64,000 nt of DNA from Klebsiella africana (GTDB taxonomy: Bacteria > Pseudomonadota > Gammaproteobacteria > Enterobacterales > Enterobacteriaceae): NCBI RefSeq assembly GCF_020526085.1, contig NZ_CP084874.1, positions 1,860,001 through 1,924,000 on the forward strand, read 5' to 3'. The notes under the pieces are model-generated. The model searched no databases, was not told where the DNA came from, and was given only the letters and a program-made list of their open reading frames with translations. The position numbers were made by a program, and so were the translations under genes. Shown here one piece after another: positions 1 through 10,560 of this stretch; the first letter of the stretch is position 1; the number at the start of each line of letters is the position of its first letter.

Positions 1-72
1 AACAAATTTTGTTAATTTATGTGAGTGTGAACGTTAAGCGCGCAGCAAAGCAGCGTACATCGTGCGTCGGAC

Positions 73-101
73 TTATCGAACGACAGAATTTCCAGTATAA
101 T
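73..101 (+). promoter_or_regulatory. Probable sigma-70 promoter of aspS
   Basis: A perfect TATAAT at 96-101 follows a weak -35 (TTATCG, 73-78) with a 17-base spacer. Transcription would start near 108, leaving an untranslated leader of about 95 bases before aspS. Positions 1-72 hold only intergenic sequence, including a short AACAAATTTTGTT palindrome at 1-13. Confidence 0.6.
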
Positions 102-202
102 AGCCGCCTTTTTTCATTCAGTTGTGACATCAGCTAAAGCTGCGACCTCGTCGCCTGCAGGGCAGACGACAATCCGCCGACGGCTAAGTTAAGGGATATC
201 TC

Positions 203-1990
203 ATGCGTACAGAATATTGCGGACAGCTTCGACAGTCCCACGTTGGGCAGCAGGTGACTCTGTGTGGTTGGGTCAACCGCCGTCGCGATCTCGGTAGCCT
301 CATTTTTATCGATATGCGCGACCGCGAAGGCATCGTTCAGGTGTTTTTCGATCCGGATCGTGCGGATGCGTTGAAGTTAGCCTCTGAACTGCGTAATGAA
401 TTCTGCATTCAGGTCACTGGCACCGTTCGCGCGCGTGAAGAGAGAAACATCAACGCGGACATGGCCACCGGTGCCATCGAAGTGCTGGCCTCCGATCTGA
501 CGATCATTAACCGCTCAGAATCGCTGCCGCTGGACTCCAATCACGTCAATACCGAAGAAGCGCGTCTAAAATATCGCTACCTCGACCTGCGTCGTCCGGA
601 GATGGCGCAGCGCCTGAAAACCCGCGCGAAAATCACCAGCTTTGTGCGCCGCTTTATGGATGACAATGGCTTCCTCGACATCGAAACCCCGATGCTGACT
701 AAAGCCACCCCGGAAGGCGCTCGCGATTACCTCGTGCCTTCCCGCGTGCATAAAGGCAAATTCTACGCGCTGCCGCAGTCGCCGCAGCTGTTCAAACAGC
801 TGCTGATGATGTCCGGCTTCGATCGCTACTATCAGATCGTTAAATGCTTCCGCGATGAAGATCTGCGTGCCGACCGTCAGCCTGAATTCACCCAGATCGA
901 CGTGGAAACCTCCTTTATGACCGCGCCGCAGGTGCGTGAGATCATGGAGGCGATGGTGCGTCAGCTGTGGCTGGAAGTGAAAGGCGTCGACCTGGGCGAG
1001 TTCCCGATCATGACCTTCGCCGAAGCCGAACGTCGCTATGGCTCCGATAAACCGGATCTGCGTAACCCGATGGAACTGGTGGACGTCGCCGACCTGCTGA
1101 AGTCTGTGGAATTCGCGGTTTTTGCCGGCCCGGCCAACGATCCGAAAGGGCGCGTGGCGGCCCTGCGCGTCCCGGGCGGGGCCTCTCTGACCCGCAAGCT
1201 GATTGACGAATACGGCAACTTTGTGAAGATCTACGGCGCGAAGGGGCTGGCCTATATTAAAGTGACCGAGCGTGCCAAAGGCATGGACGGGATCAACAGC
1301 CCGGTGGCCAAATTCCTGACCGCGGAGATCGTGGAAGCGATCCTTGACCGCACCGGCGCGCAGGATGGAGACATGATCTTCTTCGGCGCCGACAACAAGA
1401 AAGTGGTGGCCGACGCGCTGGGCGCGCTGCGTCTGAAGCTCGGTAAAGACCTGAGTCTGACTGACGAGAGCAAATGGGCGCCGCTGTGGGTTATCGACTT
1501 CCCGATGTTCGAAGACGACGGCGAAGGCGGCCTGACGGCGATGCATCATCCGTTCACCTCGCCGAAAGATATGACGGCGGATGAGCTGAAAGCCGCGCCG
1601 GAAGAGGCTGTAGCCAACGCCTACGATATGGTGATTAACGGTTATGAAGTCGGCGGCGGTTCGGTGCGTATCCACCGCGGCGACATGCAGCAGACCGTAT
1701 TTGGTATTCTGGGTATTAACGAACAGGAACAGCGTGAGAAATTCGGCTTCCTGCTGGATGCGCTGAAGTACGGTACGCCGCCGCATGCGGGTCTGGCCTT
1801 CGGTCTTGACCGTCTGACCATGCTGCTGACCGGTACCGATAACATCCGCGACGTTATCGCCTTCCCGAAAACCACCGCCGCGGCTTGTCTGATGACCGAA
1901 GCGCCAAGCTTCGCCAATCCGGCGGCGCTTGGTGAACTGGGTATTCAGGTTGTGGAGAAAGAGGCAAAAGCGTCTCTGGAGAACAAGTAA
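203..1990 (+). CDS. aspS: Aspartyl-tRNA synthetase
   Basis: Class II aminoacyl-tRNA synthetase that charges tRNA-Asp with aspartate in the cytoplasm. The 595-residue protein has an N-terminal OB-fold anticodon-binding domain (about 1-105, beginning MRTEYCGQL). The class II catalytic core follows, with motif 2 around [18 protein letters not shown] and motif 3 at GLAFGLDRL near the C-terminus; a bacterial GAD insertion domain lies between them. E. coli AspRS is 590 residues, so it is full length. Start ATG at 203 follows AAGGGATATCTC, a good ribosome site. nudB begins two bases after the stop codon, so the two genes are probably co-transcribed and translationally coupled. Confidence 0.98.
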   Translation: MRTEYCGQLRQSHVGQQVTLCGWVNRRRDLGSLIFIDMRDREGIVQVFFDPDRADALKLASELRNEFCIQVTGTVRAREERNINADMATGAIEVLASDLTIINRSESLPLDSNHVNTEEARLKYRYLDLRRPEMAQRLKTRAKITSFVRRFMDDNGFLDIETPMLTKATPEGARDYLVPSRVHKGKFYALPQSPQLFKQLLMMSGFDRYYQIVKCFRDEDLRADRQPEFTQIDVETSFMTAPQVREIMEAMVRQLWLEVKGVDLGEFPIMTFAEAERRYGSDKPDLRNPMELVDVADLLKSVEFAVFAGPANDPKGRVAALRVPGGASLTRKLIDEYGNFVKIYGAKGLAYIKVTERAKGMDGINSPVAKFLTAEIVEAILDRTGAQDGDMIFFGADNKKVVADALGALRLKLGKDLSLTDESKWAPLWVIDFPMFEDDGEGGLTAMHHPFTSPKDMTADELKAAPEEAVANAYDMVINGYEVGGGSVRIHRGDMQQTVFGILGINEQEQREKFGFLLDALKYGTPPHAGLAFGLDRLTMLLTGTDNIRDVIAFPKTTAAACLMTEAPSFANPAALGELGIQVVEKEAKASLENK

Positions 1991-1991
1991 T

Positions 1992-2435
1992 ATGTCATTT
2001 AAGCTGCCCGTTTCGGTGCTGGTGGTCATTTACGCCGAAGATACGAAACGGGTGCTGATGTTGCAGCGGCGCGACGATCCCGCATTCTGGCAGTCGGTCA
2101 CCGGCAGCCTGGAAGCAGGAGAGACCGCGCTGCAGGCCGCCGCGCGTGAAGTAAAGGAAGAGGTCGCCATTGACGTTGCCTGCGAGCAACTGACCTTAAT
2201 CGACTGTCAGCGCACGGTGGAGTTCGAGATATTTTCTCATTTGCGTCATCGCTATGCGCCGGGTGTAGAGCGTAATACGGAATTCTGGTTCTGTCTTGCG
2301 CTGCCTCATGAGCGGGAGATTACTTTCACCGAACATCTGGCCTATCGCTGGGTCAGCGCGACGGAAGCCGCTGCGCTGACCAAGTCGTGGAGCAACCGGC
2401 AGGCGATTGAAGAATTTGTAATTAACGCCGCCTGA
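1992..2435 (+). CDS. nudB: Dihydroneopterin triphosphate diphosphatase (Nudix)
   Basis: Nudix hydrolase of folate synthesis that removes pyrophosphate from dihydroneopterin triphosphate. The 147-residue protein carries a complete Nudix box, GX5EX7REVXEE, starting at GSLEAGE (residues about 38-60). E. coli NudB is 150 residues. I chose the ATG at 1992 (MSFKLPVSV) because it gives the family N-terminus; an upstream in-frame codon would add residues read from the end of aspS. It lies between aspS and yebC in one apparent operon, the arrangement known from E. coli. Confidence 0.95.
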   Translation: MSFKLPVSVLVVIYAEDTKRVLMLQRRDDPAFWQSVTGSLEAGETALQAAAREVKEEVAIDVACEQLTLIDCQRTVEFEIFSHLRHRYAPGVERNTEFWFCLALPHEREITFTEHLAYRWVSATEAAALTKSWSNRQAIEEFVINAA

Positions 2436-2462
2436 AAAGGCGCGCTTTTTGGAGAGTTTTTT

Positions 2463-3203
2463 ATGGCAGGTCATAGTAAATGGGCCAACACCAAACACCG
2501 CAAAGCGGCACAGGATGCCAAGCGCGGTAAAATCTTTACGAAAATCATTCGCGAGCTGGTCACCGCCGCGCGTCTGGGCGGCGGCGATCCGGCTTCCAAC
2601 CCGCGTCTGCGTGCGGCCGTTGATAAAGCGCTGTCTAACAACATGACCCGCGACACCCTGAACCGCGCCATCGCGCGCGGCGTCGGCGGCGATGAAGACG
2701 CGAACATGGAAACCATCATTTATGAAGGCTATGGCCCTGGCGGCACCGCGGTGATGGTGGAATGTCTGTCCGACAACCGTAACCGTACCGTTGCGGAAGT
2801 GCGTCACGCCTTCACTAAAACCGGGGGTAACCTCGGTACCGACGGCTCCGTGTCCTACCTGTTCAGCAAGAAAGGCGTCATCTCCTTCGAGAAAGGCGAT
2901 GAAGACACTATCATGGAAGCGGCGCTGGAAGCAGGCGCAGAAGACGTAGTGACCTATGACGACGGCGCCATCGACGTTTACACCGCGTGGGAAGAGATGG
3001 GCGCCGTACGCGACGCGCTGGAAGCTGCTGGCCTGAAAGCCGACGCTGCAGAAGTCTCGATGATCCCGTCCACCAAAGCGGATATGGATGCCGAGACGGC
3101 GCCTAAGCTGCTGCGTCTGATCGATATGCTGGAAGACTGCGACGACGTGCAGGAAGTGTACCATAACGGCGAGATCTCCGACGAGGTCGCAGCCACCCTG
3201 TGA
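2463..3203 (+). CDS. yebC: YebC/TACO1 family protein
   Basis: Conserved cytoplasmic protein of the YebC/TACO1 family (246 residues, the E. coli length). The family start [18 protein letters not shown] is present, followed by the three-domain fold typical of the group. YebC proteins were long listed as transcriptional regulators; more recent work links them to ribosomes and relief of stalling at proline runs. The ribosome site is GGAGAG, eight bases before the ATG. ruvC follows 34 bases downstream, as in E. coli, so the two are probably co-transcribed. Confidence 0.96.
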   Translation: MAGHSKWANTKHRKAAQDAKRGKIFTKIIRELVTAARLGGGDPASNPRLRAAVDKALSNNMTRDTLNRAIARGVGGDEDANMETIIYEGYGPGGTAVMVECLSDNRNRTVAEVRHAFTKTGGNLGTDGSVSYLFSKKGVISFEKGDEDTIMEAALEAGAEDVVTYDDGAIDVYTAWEEMGAVRDALEAAGLKADAAEVSMIPSTKADMDAETAPKLLRLIDMLEDCDDVQEVYHNGEISDEVAATL

Positions 3204-3237
3204 TGCAGTCGCATCCACGGTTAACCGGAGGCGCGTG

Positions 3238-3759
3238 ATGGCTATTATTCTCGGCATTGACCCGGGGTCGCGTGTCACCGGTTATGGCGTGATCCGCCAG
3301 GTTGGACGACAGCTGAGCTACCTTGGTAGCGGCTGTATCCGCACCAAGGTGGACGATCTGCCGTCGCGGCTGAAGCTGATCTATGCCGGGGTGACGGAGA
3401 TCATCACCCAGTTCCAGCCCGACTATTTTGCCATTGAGCAGGTCTTTATGGCGAAGAATGCCGACTCGGCGTTAAAGCTCGGACAGGCGCGCGGGGTGGC
3501 GATCGTCGCAGCGACCAATCAGGCGCTGCCGGTGTTTGAATACGCCGCCCGTCAGGTCAAGCAGACCGTTGTCGGGATCGGCAGCGCCGAAAAGAGCCAG
3601 GTCCAGCACATGGTGCGCACCTTGCTCAAGTTGCCCGCCAATCCGCAGGCGGATGCGGCGGATGCGCTGGCGATTGCCATCACCCATTGCCATGTCAGCC
3701 AGAATGCCGCTCAGATCAGTGAAACCCGGCTCAATCTGGCGCGAGGGCGCTTACGATAA
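3238..3759 (+). CDS. ruvC: Crossover junction endodeoxyribonuclease RuvC
   Basis: Holliday-junction resolvase that cuts four-way junctions symmetrically after RuvAB branch migration. At 173 residues it matches E. coli RuvC. RNase H-fold acidic residues are visible: Asp in ILGIDPGS, Glu in AIEQVFMA, and two Asp in [13 protein letters not shown] lies directly before the chosen ATG at 3238; the ATG gives the exact family N-terminus MAIILGID and follows CCGGAGG. The gene is followed by a hairpin that also contains the ruvA SOS box. Confidence 0.97.
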   Translation: MAIILGIDPGSRVTGYGVIRQVGRQLSYLGSGCIRTKVDDLPSRLKLIYAGVTEIITQFQPDYFAIEQVFMAKNADSALKLGQARGVAIVAATNQALPVFEYAARQVKQTVVGIGSAEKSQVQHMVRTLLKLPANPQADAADALAIAITHCHVSQNAAQISETRLNLARGRLR

Positions 3760-3768
3760 TCGCAAATC

Positions 3769-3797
3769 AGGCTGGATATCTATCCAGCCTTTTTTTA
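3769..3797 (+). terminator. Terminator-like hairpin after ruvC
   Basis: AGGCTGGATA and TATCCAGCCT form a ten-base perfect stem with almost no loop, followed by seven T residues. It starts nine bases after the ruvC stop. The same bases form the LexA box of ruvA. Confidence 0.6.
3772..3787 (+). promoter_or_regulatory. LexA (SOS) box of ruvAB
   Basis: CTGGATATCTATCCAG is a perfect 16-base palindrome of the form CTG-N10-CAG, and I recognise it as the SOS box known before E. coli ruvA. It lies about 50 bases before the ruvA start. It implies induction of ruvAB, but not ruvC, by DNA damage. Confidence 0.85.
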
Positions 3798-3838
3798 TGA
3801 TACCGCCAGATACTTAGACCATAACGCAGGAGCCCCAC

Positions 3839-4450
3839 GTGATAGGCAGACTCAGAGGCATCATTCTCGAAAAACAACCCCCGCTGGTGTTGCTGGAAAC
3901 GGCGGGCGTCGGCTATGAAGTGCATATGCCAATGACCTGCTTCTACGAGCTGCCGGAGGCCGGGCAGGAGGCGATCGTTTTCACCCACTTTGTGGTGCGT
4001 GAAGATGCCCAGCTGCTGTATGGGTTTAACAACAAGCAGGAACGTACGCTGTTTAAAGAGCTGATTAAAACCAACGGCGTGGGGCCCAAGCTGGCGCTGG
4101 CGATCCTCTCCGGCATGTCGGCGCAGCAGTTCGTTAACGCCGTTGAGCGGGAAGAGGTTGCCTCGCTGGTGAAGCTGCCAGGCATTGGTAAAAAAACCGC
4201 AGAACGCCTGATTGTTGAGATGAAAGACCGCTTTAAAGGCCTGCACGGCGACCTGTTCACCCCGGCGGCCGATCTGGTGCTGACCTCGCCGGCAGGCCCG
4301 ACGGCAGACGATGCCGAGCAGGAAGCGGTTGCCGCGCTGGTCGCGCTGGGCTATAAACCGCAGGAGGCCAGCCGGATGGTCAGCAAGATCGCGCGTCCGG
4401 ACGCCAACAGTGAAACGCTAATTCGCGAAGCGCTGCGCGCTGCGTTGTGA
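3839..4450 (+). CDS. ruvA: Holliday junction DNA helicase subunit RuvA
   Basis: Tetrameric protein that binds Holliday junctions and loads the RuvB motor. The 203-residue protein equals E. coli RuvA in length. It shows an N-terminal OB-fold (MIGRLRGII), two helix-hairpin-helix motifs in the middle (TNGVGPKLA and LPGIGKKTA) and a C-terminal RuvB-binding domain joined by a Pro/Asp linker. Translation starts at GTG 3839, preceded by CAGGAG. ruvB begins eight bases after the stop, as expected for the ruvAB operon under LexA control. Confidence 0.98.
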
Positions 4451-4455
4451 GGTAA

Positions 4456-5469
<1,014 letters not shown>

Positions 5470-5498
5470 CGCGTTGCAGCGGCGCAGGCAGTGAGGAG

Positions 5499-5527
5499 GC
5501 CCGGTCCACAGCGAGACCGGGCTTTTT
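5499..5527 (+). terminator. Terminator after ruvB
   Basis: GCCCGGTC and GACCGGGC form an eight-base stem followed by TTTTT, 30 bases after the ruvB stop. It separates ruvAB from the convergent znuB. Confidence 0.85.
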
Positions 5528-5532
5528 CATTT

Positions 5533-6318
5533 TCAGCTGGCGGCTTTTTTCGTCATGCTGAGAATAAACAGCACAGCGGCACAAAGCACCACCGACGGCC
5601 CGGCCGGGGTGTCGTAGAAGGCCGAGAAGGTTAACCCACCGGTAACGGCCAGCATGCCCACGCCCACCGCCACGGCGGCCATCTGCTCCGGCGTGCGGGC
5701 AAAACGGCGCGCGGTGGCGGCCGGGATAATCAGCAGGGAAGTGATGATCAGCGCGCCGACGAATTTCATCGCCACGCCGATAGTCAGGGCGGTGACCAGC
5801 ATCAACAGCAGCTTGACCCGCTGCAGCTTCACGCCGTCGACAAACGCCAGGTCCGGACTGATGGTCATCGCCAGCAGATTCCGCCACTGCCAGAGCAGAA
5901 TGCCAATTACAATCACCACGCCAATGGCGATCGCGATCAGGTCCTGCGGCGTGACGGCCAGCAGGTCGCCGAACAGGTAGGCCATCAGATCGACGCGGAC
6001 GTTAGACATCAGGCTGACCACCACCAGCCCCAGCGATAACGCGCTATGCGCCATGATGCCCAGCAGGGTATCGATCGCCAGATGGGGGCGTTTTTCCAGC
6101 CACACCAGCCCGCCGGCCAGCAGCAGAGTTACGGCGATCACCGCATAGAACGGATTGATATTAAGTAATAAGCCAAAAGCGACGCCGAGCAGCGACGCAT
6201 GCGCCAGCGTGTCGCCGAAATAGGACATGCGGCGCCAGACCACAAAGGAGCCCAGCGGACCGGCGGCGCAGGCCAGCATCATCCCGGCCAGCCAGCCAGG
6301 TAAAAGAAGTTCAATCAT
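5533..6318 (-). CDS. znuB: High-affinity zinc ABC transporter permease ZnuB
   Basis: Inner-membrane permease of the ZnuABC zinc importer. The 261-residue protein has about eight hydrophobic segments and is typical of the ABC-3 metal permease family. It begins [19 protein letters not shown], as in E. coli. Its ATG overlaps the last base of the znuC stop codon (TAATGA on the minus strand), which indicates tight translational coupling. It is the second gene of a znuCB unit transcribed away from znuA. Confidence 0.97.
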   Translation of the reverse strand: MIELLLPGWLAGMMLACAAGPLGSFVVWRRMSYFGDTLAHASLLGVAFGLLLNINPFYAVIAVTLLLAGGLVWLEKRPHLAIDTLLGIMAHSALSLGLVVVSLMSNVRVDLMAYLFGDLLAVTPQDLIAIAIGVVIVIGILLWQWRNLLAMTISPDLAFVDGVKLQRVKLLLMLVTALTIGVAMKFVGALIITSLLIIPAATARRFARTPEQMAAVAVGVGMLAVTGGLTFSAFYDTPAGPSVVLCAAVLFILSMTKKAAS

Positions 6319-7070
6319 TAGCGGCTGTTTCCCCGACGCAGTACAATTCGCCCCTGAAGGTCGTGGCGGTGGTTATGGTGGTGGCGGTAAATCCCCAGCT
6401 GTTCCGCGGCGCGCGGGCCGAACATGGAGATAAACTCCGGATGCATGGAGACCACCTCCGGCGCCCCTGAGCAGCAGATGTGCTGGTTCAGGCACAGGAC
6501 TTCGTCGGTTTTGGCCATCACCAGATGCAGATCGTGGGAAACCATCAGCACCGCGCAGTCCAGTTCATGGCGCAGCTGGTTGATAAGATCGTAGAGCGCC
6601 ACCTGGCCGTTGACGTCAACACCCTGGGTCGGTTCATCGAGTACCAGCAGCTGCGGGCGGTTGAGCAGGGCGCGGGCCAACAGTACGCGCTGGGTTTCGC
6701 CGCCGGAGAGTTTTTGCATCGGCGCGTCAATCAGATGCCCGGCCTGCACGCGTTTCAGCGCCGGCAGGATGTCGTCTTTGCGGGTGCCCGGGCGCAAACG
6801 CAGGAAGCGGCTGACGGTCAGGGGCAACGTGGCGTCCAGATGCAACTTCTGCGGCACATAGCCGATGCGCAGGCGTGCGTCACGCTTGATAACACCCTCT
6901 GTCGGTGCTACCAGCCCGAGAACCACCCGCACAAGGGTCGATTTGCCGGCGCCGTTTGGGCCCAGCAGGGTTAAGATTTTGCCTGGCGTGAGAGCCAGCG
7001 AGATGTCAGACAGCACGCGGCGTTGGCCAAAGGCCACCGAGACATTTTCCAGCGTTACAAGGTTTGTCAT
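6318..7070 (-). CDS. znuC: Zinc ABC transporter ATP-binding protein ZnuC
   Basis: ATPase that powers zinc import through ZnuB. The 250-residue protein has Walker [10 protein letters not shown], signature LSGGETQR, Walker [11 protein letters not shown] and the switch histidine in MVSHDLH. The C-terminus has the His-rich stretch [10 protein letters not shown] seen in ZnuC. It is divergent from znuA with a Zur-type operator between them. E. coli ZnuC is 251 residues. Confidence 0.97.
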   Translation of the reverse strand: MTNLVTLENVSVAFGQRRVLSDISLALTPGKILTLLGPNGAGKSTLVRVVLGLVAPTEGVIKRDARLRIGYVPQKLHLDATLPLTVSRFLRLRPGTRKDDILPALKRVQAGHLIDAPMQKLSGGETQRVLLARALLNRPQLLVLDEPTQGVDVNGQVALYDLINQLRHELDCAVLMVSHDLHLVMAKTDEVLCLNQHICCSGAPEVVSMHPEFISMFGPRAAEQLGIYRHHHNHRHDLQGRIVLRRGNSR

Positions 7071-7095
7071 AGTAATTTAGGGGTTGCACAAGCTA

Positions 7096-7114
7096 GTGAA
7101 TGTTATAATATCAC
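7096..7114. promoter_or_regulatory. Probable Zur operator between znuC and znuA
   Basis: GTGAATGTTATAATATCAC is an imperfect palindrome with GTGA/TCAC ends. It closely resembles the E. coli znu Zur site, which contains AATGTTATAATATCACA. It sits between the divergent znuCB and znuA starts, so one Zur-Zn complex could repress both units. Assignment rests on similarity to the known site. Confidence 0.8.
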
Positions 7115-7148
7115 ATCACACTCACTCGTTTCGATGACTAGACGCATT

Positions 7149-8093
7149 ATGTTACATAAAAATACGCTTCTTTGCGCTGGACTTGGCGCTGTTTTTTTGT
7201 TCGCACAGGTACCGCAGGCCAGCGCCGCCGTGGTGACCTCCATGAAACCGCTGGGCTTTATCGCAGCCGCCATCGCCGATGGGGTCACCGAGACCCAGGT
7301 ACTGCTGCCTGATGGTGCCTCCGAGCATGATTATTCCCTCCGTCCTTCTGATGTAAAACGCTTACAGAACGCAGACTTAGTGGTTTGGATTGGTCCGGAA
7401 ATGGAAGCCTTTATGGATAAGTCGACGCAAAGCATTGCGGCGAATAAAAAGGTGACGATTGCCGAACTGGATGGGGTCAAACCACTGCTCATCACCGGCA
7501 CGGACGACGATGATGATCACCATGATCATGACCATGGTGCAGCAGAAAAAAGTGACGGCGATCACCATCACGGTATTTACAATATGCATCTGTGGTTATC
7601 CCCAGAGATAGCGCGGCTTTCAGCGGTTGCAATCCACGATAAATTATTGGAACTTATGCCGCAGAGTCGAGCTAAACTCGACAGCAACCTGCAGCAGTTC
7701 GAGGCCGCCCTGGCGGCGACCGACAAACAGGTGAGCAATGAGCTGGCACCGCTGAAAGGGAAGGGCTATTTCGTTTTTCATGACGCCTACGGTTACTTTG
7801 AAAAACACTACGGTTTGACCTCGCTGGGGCATTTTACCGTCAACCCTGAAATACAGCCTGGTGCGCAGCGTTTACACGAAATCAGAACACAACTGGTTGA
7901 GCAGAAAGCCACTTGCGTTTTTGCTGAGCCACAGTTCAGGCCAGCGGTTATCGAAGCTGTTGCCCGGGGCACGTCTGTGCGCATGGGGACCCTGGATCCA
8001 CTGGGGACAGGAATTACGCTGGGTAAAACGAGTTACCCGCAATTCCTCACCCAGCTGGCAAATCAGTATTCGAGCTGCCTGAAAGGAGATTAA
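7149..8093 (+). CDS. znuA: Periplasmic zinc-binding protein ZnuA
   Basis: Captures zinc in the periplasm and hands it to ZnuBC. The ATG at 7149 gives [17 protein letters not shown], a signal peptide that ends near ASA, and 314 residues in total. An in-frame ATG at 7134 is possible but lacks family support. The protein shows the [10 protein letters not shown] metal-site region, the acidic His-rich flexible loop ([12 protein letters not shown], then DHHHG, about residues 118-142) and conserved histidines in HLWLSPE and LGHFTVNPE. It is divergent from znuCB across the Zur-type site. Confidence 0.96.
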   Translation: MLHKNTLLCAGLGAVFLFAQVPQASAAVVTSMKPLGFIAAAIADGVTETQVLLPDGASEHDYSLRPSDVKRLQNADLVVWIGPEMEAFMDKSTQSIAANKKVTIAELDGVKPLLITGTDDDDDHHDHDHGAAEKSDGDHHHGIYNMHLWLSPEIARLSAVAIHDKLLELMPQSRAKLDSNLQQFEAALAATDKQVSNELAPLKGKGYFVFHDAYGYFEKHYGLTSLGHFTVNPEIQPGAQRLHEIRTQLVEQKATCVFAEPQFRPAVIEAVARGTSVRMGTLDPLGTGITLGKTSYPQFLTQLANQYSSCLKGD

Positions 8094-8108
8094 CGAGGAA
8101 GTGAATAC

Positions 8109-9428
8109 GTGCAACAGATAGCCCGCGCTGTCACTCAGGCATTCAACAATTTGCCACGACCTCATCGCGTCATGTTGGGGTCGCTTAGCGTTCTTACCTT
8201 AGCGGTCGCCGTCTGGCGACCCTACATTTACCATCCGGAATCCGCTCCCATCGTCAGAACCATTGAACTGGAAAAAAGCGAGATCCGCTCCCTGCTTCCG
8301 GAAGCCTCCGAGCCGATCGATCAGGCCCCACAGGAAGAAGAAGCCATTCCTCAGGATGAACTCGACGAAAAAGCCGATACCGATGCCGGCGGGCATGAAT
8401 ACGTGGTGTCGACCGGCGATACGCTCAGTAGCATTCTGAACCAGTACGGTATCGATATGGGCGATATCGCCCAGCTCTCCTCCGCCGATAAAGAACTGCG
8501 TAACCTGAAGATTGGTCAGCAGCTCTCCTGGACCCTGACCGCCGATGGCGATCTGCAGAGTCTGACCTGGGAGATGTCCCGCCGCGAAACCCGCACCTAT
8601 ACTCGTGTGGATAACGGTTTTAAAATGAGCAGCGAGCTGCAGAAAGGCGATTGGGTCAACAGCGTGCTGAAGGGCACCGTCGGCGCCAGCTTTGTCTCCA
8701 GCGCGCGTGATGCCGGGCTGACCAGCACGGAAATCAGCGCGGTGATCAAGGCCATGCAGTGGCAGATGGATTTCCGTAAGCTGAAAAAAGGCGACGAATT
8801 TTCGGTATTGATGTCGCGCGAAATGCTCGACGGCAAACGTGAGCAAAGCCAGCTGCTGGGCGTACGTTTACGCTCCGATGGTAAAGACTACTTTGCTATC
8901 CGCGCCGAAGACGGCAAATTCTACGACCGTAACGGGACGGGGCTGGCGAAAGGCTTTATGCGCTTCCCGACGGCGCGTCAGTTCCGCGTCTCCTCTAACT
9001 TTAATCCGCGTCGTCTGAACCCGGTCACCGGGCGCGTCGCACCGCACCGTGGCGTCGATTTCGCGATGCCGCAGGGAACGCCAGTGCTGGCGGTGGGCGA
9101 TGGTGAAGTGGTAGTGGCCAAACGCAGCGGCGCTGCCGGCTATTACGTCGCAATCCGCCACGGCCGCACCTATACCACTCGCTACATGCACCTGCGTAAG
9201 CTGCTGGTGAAGCCGGGGCAGAAAGTGAAGCGCGGGGATCGTATTGCGCTATCGGGGAATACCGGACGCTCTACCGGGCCGCATCTGCACTACGAAGTGT
9301 GGATCAACCAGCAGGCGGTCAACCCGCTGACGGCGAAACTGCCGCGTACCGAAGGGCTGAGCGGTTCCGACCGTACCGATTACCTGGCGCAGGTCAAAGA
9401 GGTCGTTCCGCAGCTGCGGTTTGACTAA
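8109..9428 (+). CDS. mepM: Murein DD-endopeptidase MepM
   Basis: Zinc endopeptidase that cuts DD-crosslinks in peptidoglycan to allow cell-wall growth. The 439-residue protein has an N-terminal membrane anchor (about 20-38), a LysM domain around VSTGDTLSSILNQYG, an OapA-like middle domain and a C-terminal M23 peptidase. The M23 motifs HRGVDFAMP and HLHYEVW supply the zinc ligands. Translation starts at GTG 8109, 15 bases after znuA, following GAGGAAGTG. E. coli MepM is 440 residues. Confidence 0.96.
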   Translation: MQQIARAVTQAFNNLPRPHRVMLGSLSVLTLAVAVWRPYIYHPESAPIVRTIELEKSEIRSLLPEASEPIDQAPQEEEAIPQDELDEKADTDAGGHEYVVSTGDTLSSILNQYGIDMGDIAQLSSADKELRNLKIGQQLSWTLTADGDLQSLTWEMSRRETRTYTRVDNGFKMSSELQKGDWVNSVLKGTVGASFVSSARDAGLTSTEISAVIKAMQWQMDFRKLKKGDEFSVLMSREMLDGKREQSQLLGVRLRSDGKDYFAIRAEDGKFYDRNGTGLAKGFMRFPTARQFRVSSNFNPRRLNPVTGRVAPHRGVDFAMPQGTPVLAVGDGEVVVAKRSGAAGYYVAIRHGRTYTTRYMHLRKLLVKPGQKVKRGDRIALSGNTGRSTGPHLHYEVWINQQAVNPLTAKLPRTEGLSGSDRTDYLAQVKEVVPQLRFD

Positions 9429-9442
9429 CCACCGGTCAGTGG

Positions 9443-9476
9443 AAAGCCGGTGCCCCAGGGCGCCGGCTTTTTCTTT
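9443..9476 (+). terminator. Terminator after mepM
   Basis: AAAGCCGG pairs with CCGGCTTT through a GC-rich hairpin and is followed by TTTTC TTTT. It begins 14 bases after the mepM stop. Confidence 0.8.
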
Positions 9477-9545
9477 TGTAGGTTACCCAACGTCTCGCTA
9501 CACTATCCCATTATCTTGATTAAGCAGTCGATCTGCGGATTGGGC

Positions 9546-10520
9546 ATGGAAACGAAAAAAAATAATATTGAGTTTATCCCTAAGTTTGAGAAATCCTTTT
9601 TACTGCCGCGCTACTGGGGCGCCTGGCTGGGCGTCTTTGCCTTCGCTGGTATCGCGCTGACGCCGCCATCCTTTCGCGATCCGATCCTCGGCAAACTTGG
9701 CCGCCTGGTAGGGAGGCTGGCGAAAAGCTCGCGTCGCCGGGCGCAGATTAATTTACTGTACTGCTTTCCGGAAAAAAGTGAGCACGAGCGGGAGGCTATC
9801 ATCGACGCCATGTATGCATCAGCGCCGCAGGCGATGGTGATGATGGCCGAGCTGGGCCTGCGCGATCCGCAGCAAATCCTTGCCCGCGTCGACTGGCAGG
9901 GTAAAGAGATCATCGACGAGATGCAGCGCAATAACGAGAAGGTTATTTTCCTCGTTCCGCACGCCTGGGGTGTAGATATCCCGGCGATGCTGATGGCCTC
10001 CGGTGGGCAAAAGATGGCGGCGATGTTCCATAACCAGGGTAACCCGGTCTTTGATTACGTGTGGAATACCGTGCGTCGTCGTTTTGGCGGGCGTATGCAC
10101 GCGCGCAACGACGGGATCAAACCGTTTATCCAGTCGGTGCGCCAGGGCTACTGGGGCTACTATCTGCCCGATCAGGATCACGGCGCCGAGCACAGCGAGT
10201 TTGTGGATTTCTTTGCCACCTACAAGGCCACGCTGCCGGCGATTGGCCGCTTAATGAAGGTATGCCGAGCTCGCGTCGTACCGCTGTTCCCAGTCTACGA
10301 TGGCAAGACGCATCGCCTGACGGTGCTAGTGCGCCCGCCGATGGACGATCTACTGGACGCTGACGATACGACAATCGCCCGGCGGATGAACGAAGAAGTG
10401 GAAGTGTTTGTTAAGCCGCACACCGAGCAGTACACCTGGATCCTGAAGCTGCTGAAAACGCGCAAGCCGGGTGAAATCGAGCCCTATAAACGCAAAGAGC
10501 TGTTCCCGAAAAAGAAATAA
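9546..10520 (+). CDS. lpxM: Lipid A biosynthesis myristoyltransferase LpxM
   Basis: Inner-membrane late acyltransferase that adds the last (secondary) acyl chain to Kdo2-lipid A. The start at ATG 9546 gives METKKNNIEFIPKFEKS and 324 residues; E. coli LpxM has 323. The single N-terminal membrane anchor lies around WLGVFAFAGIALTP, and the acyltransferase HX4D motif is present as HAWGVD. The longer in-frame reading from 9450 runs through the mepM terminator and is not used. The gene is monocistronic between two terminators. Confidence 0.96.
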   Translation: METKKNNIEFIPKFEKSFLLPRYWGAWLGVFAFAGIALTPPSFRDPILGKLGRLVGRLAKSSRRRAQINLLYCFPEKSEHEREAIIDAMYASAPQAMVMMAELGLRDPQQILARVDWQGKEIIDEMQRNNEKVIFLVPHAWGVDIPAMLMASGGQKMAAMFHNQGNPVFDYVWNTVRRRFGGRMHARNDGIKPFIQSVRQGYWGYYLPDQDHGAEHSEFVDFFATYKATLPAIGRLMKVCRARVVPLFPVYDGKTHRLTVLVRPPMDDLLDADDTTIARRMNEEVEVFVKPHTEQYTWILKLLKTRKPGEIEPYKRKELFPKKK

Positions 10521-10547
10521 AAAAAGCCTCCGTCAGGAGGCTTTTTT
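10520..10547. terminator. Bidirectional terminator between lpxM and pykA
   Basis: AAAAAGCCTCC and GGAGGCTTTTT form a perfect stem with A and T runs on both sides. It can end transcription of lpxM on the plus strand and pykA on the minus strand. Confidence 0.85.
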
Positions 10548-10560
10548 ATCTCTACCGTGC

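Noticed and set aside
566..2029. 487-codon open frame antisense to aspS
   Set aside because: It mirrors the codon pattern of aspS, has a composition rich in His, Arg and Gln and matches no family; a shadow of a GC-rich gene.
2196..3278. 360-codon open frame antisense to yebC
   Set aside because: It overlaps three secure genes on the other strand and has no recognisable domain.
7500..7585. His/Asp-rich repeat in znuA as a possible separate repeat element
   Set aside because: It is the normal metal-binding loop of ZnuA, present in E. coli as well.
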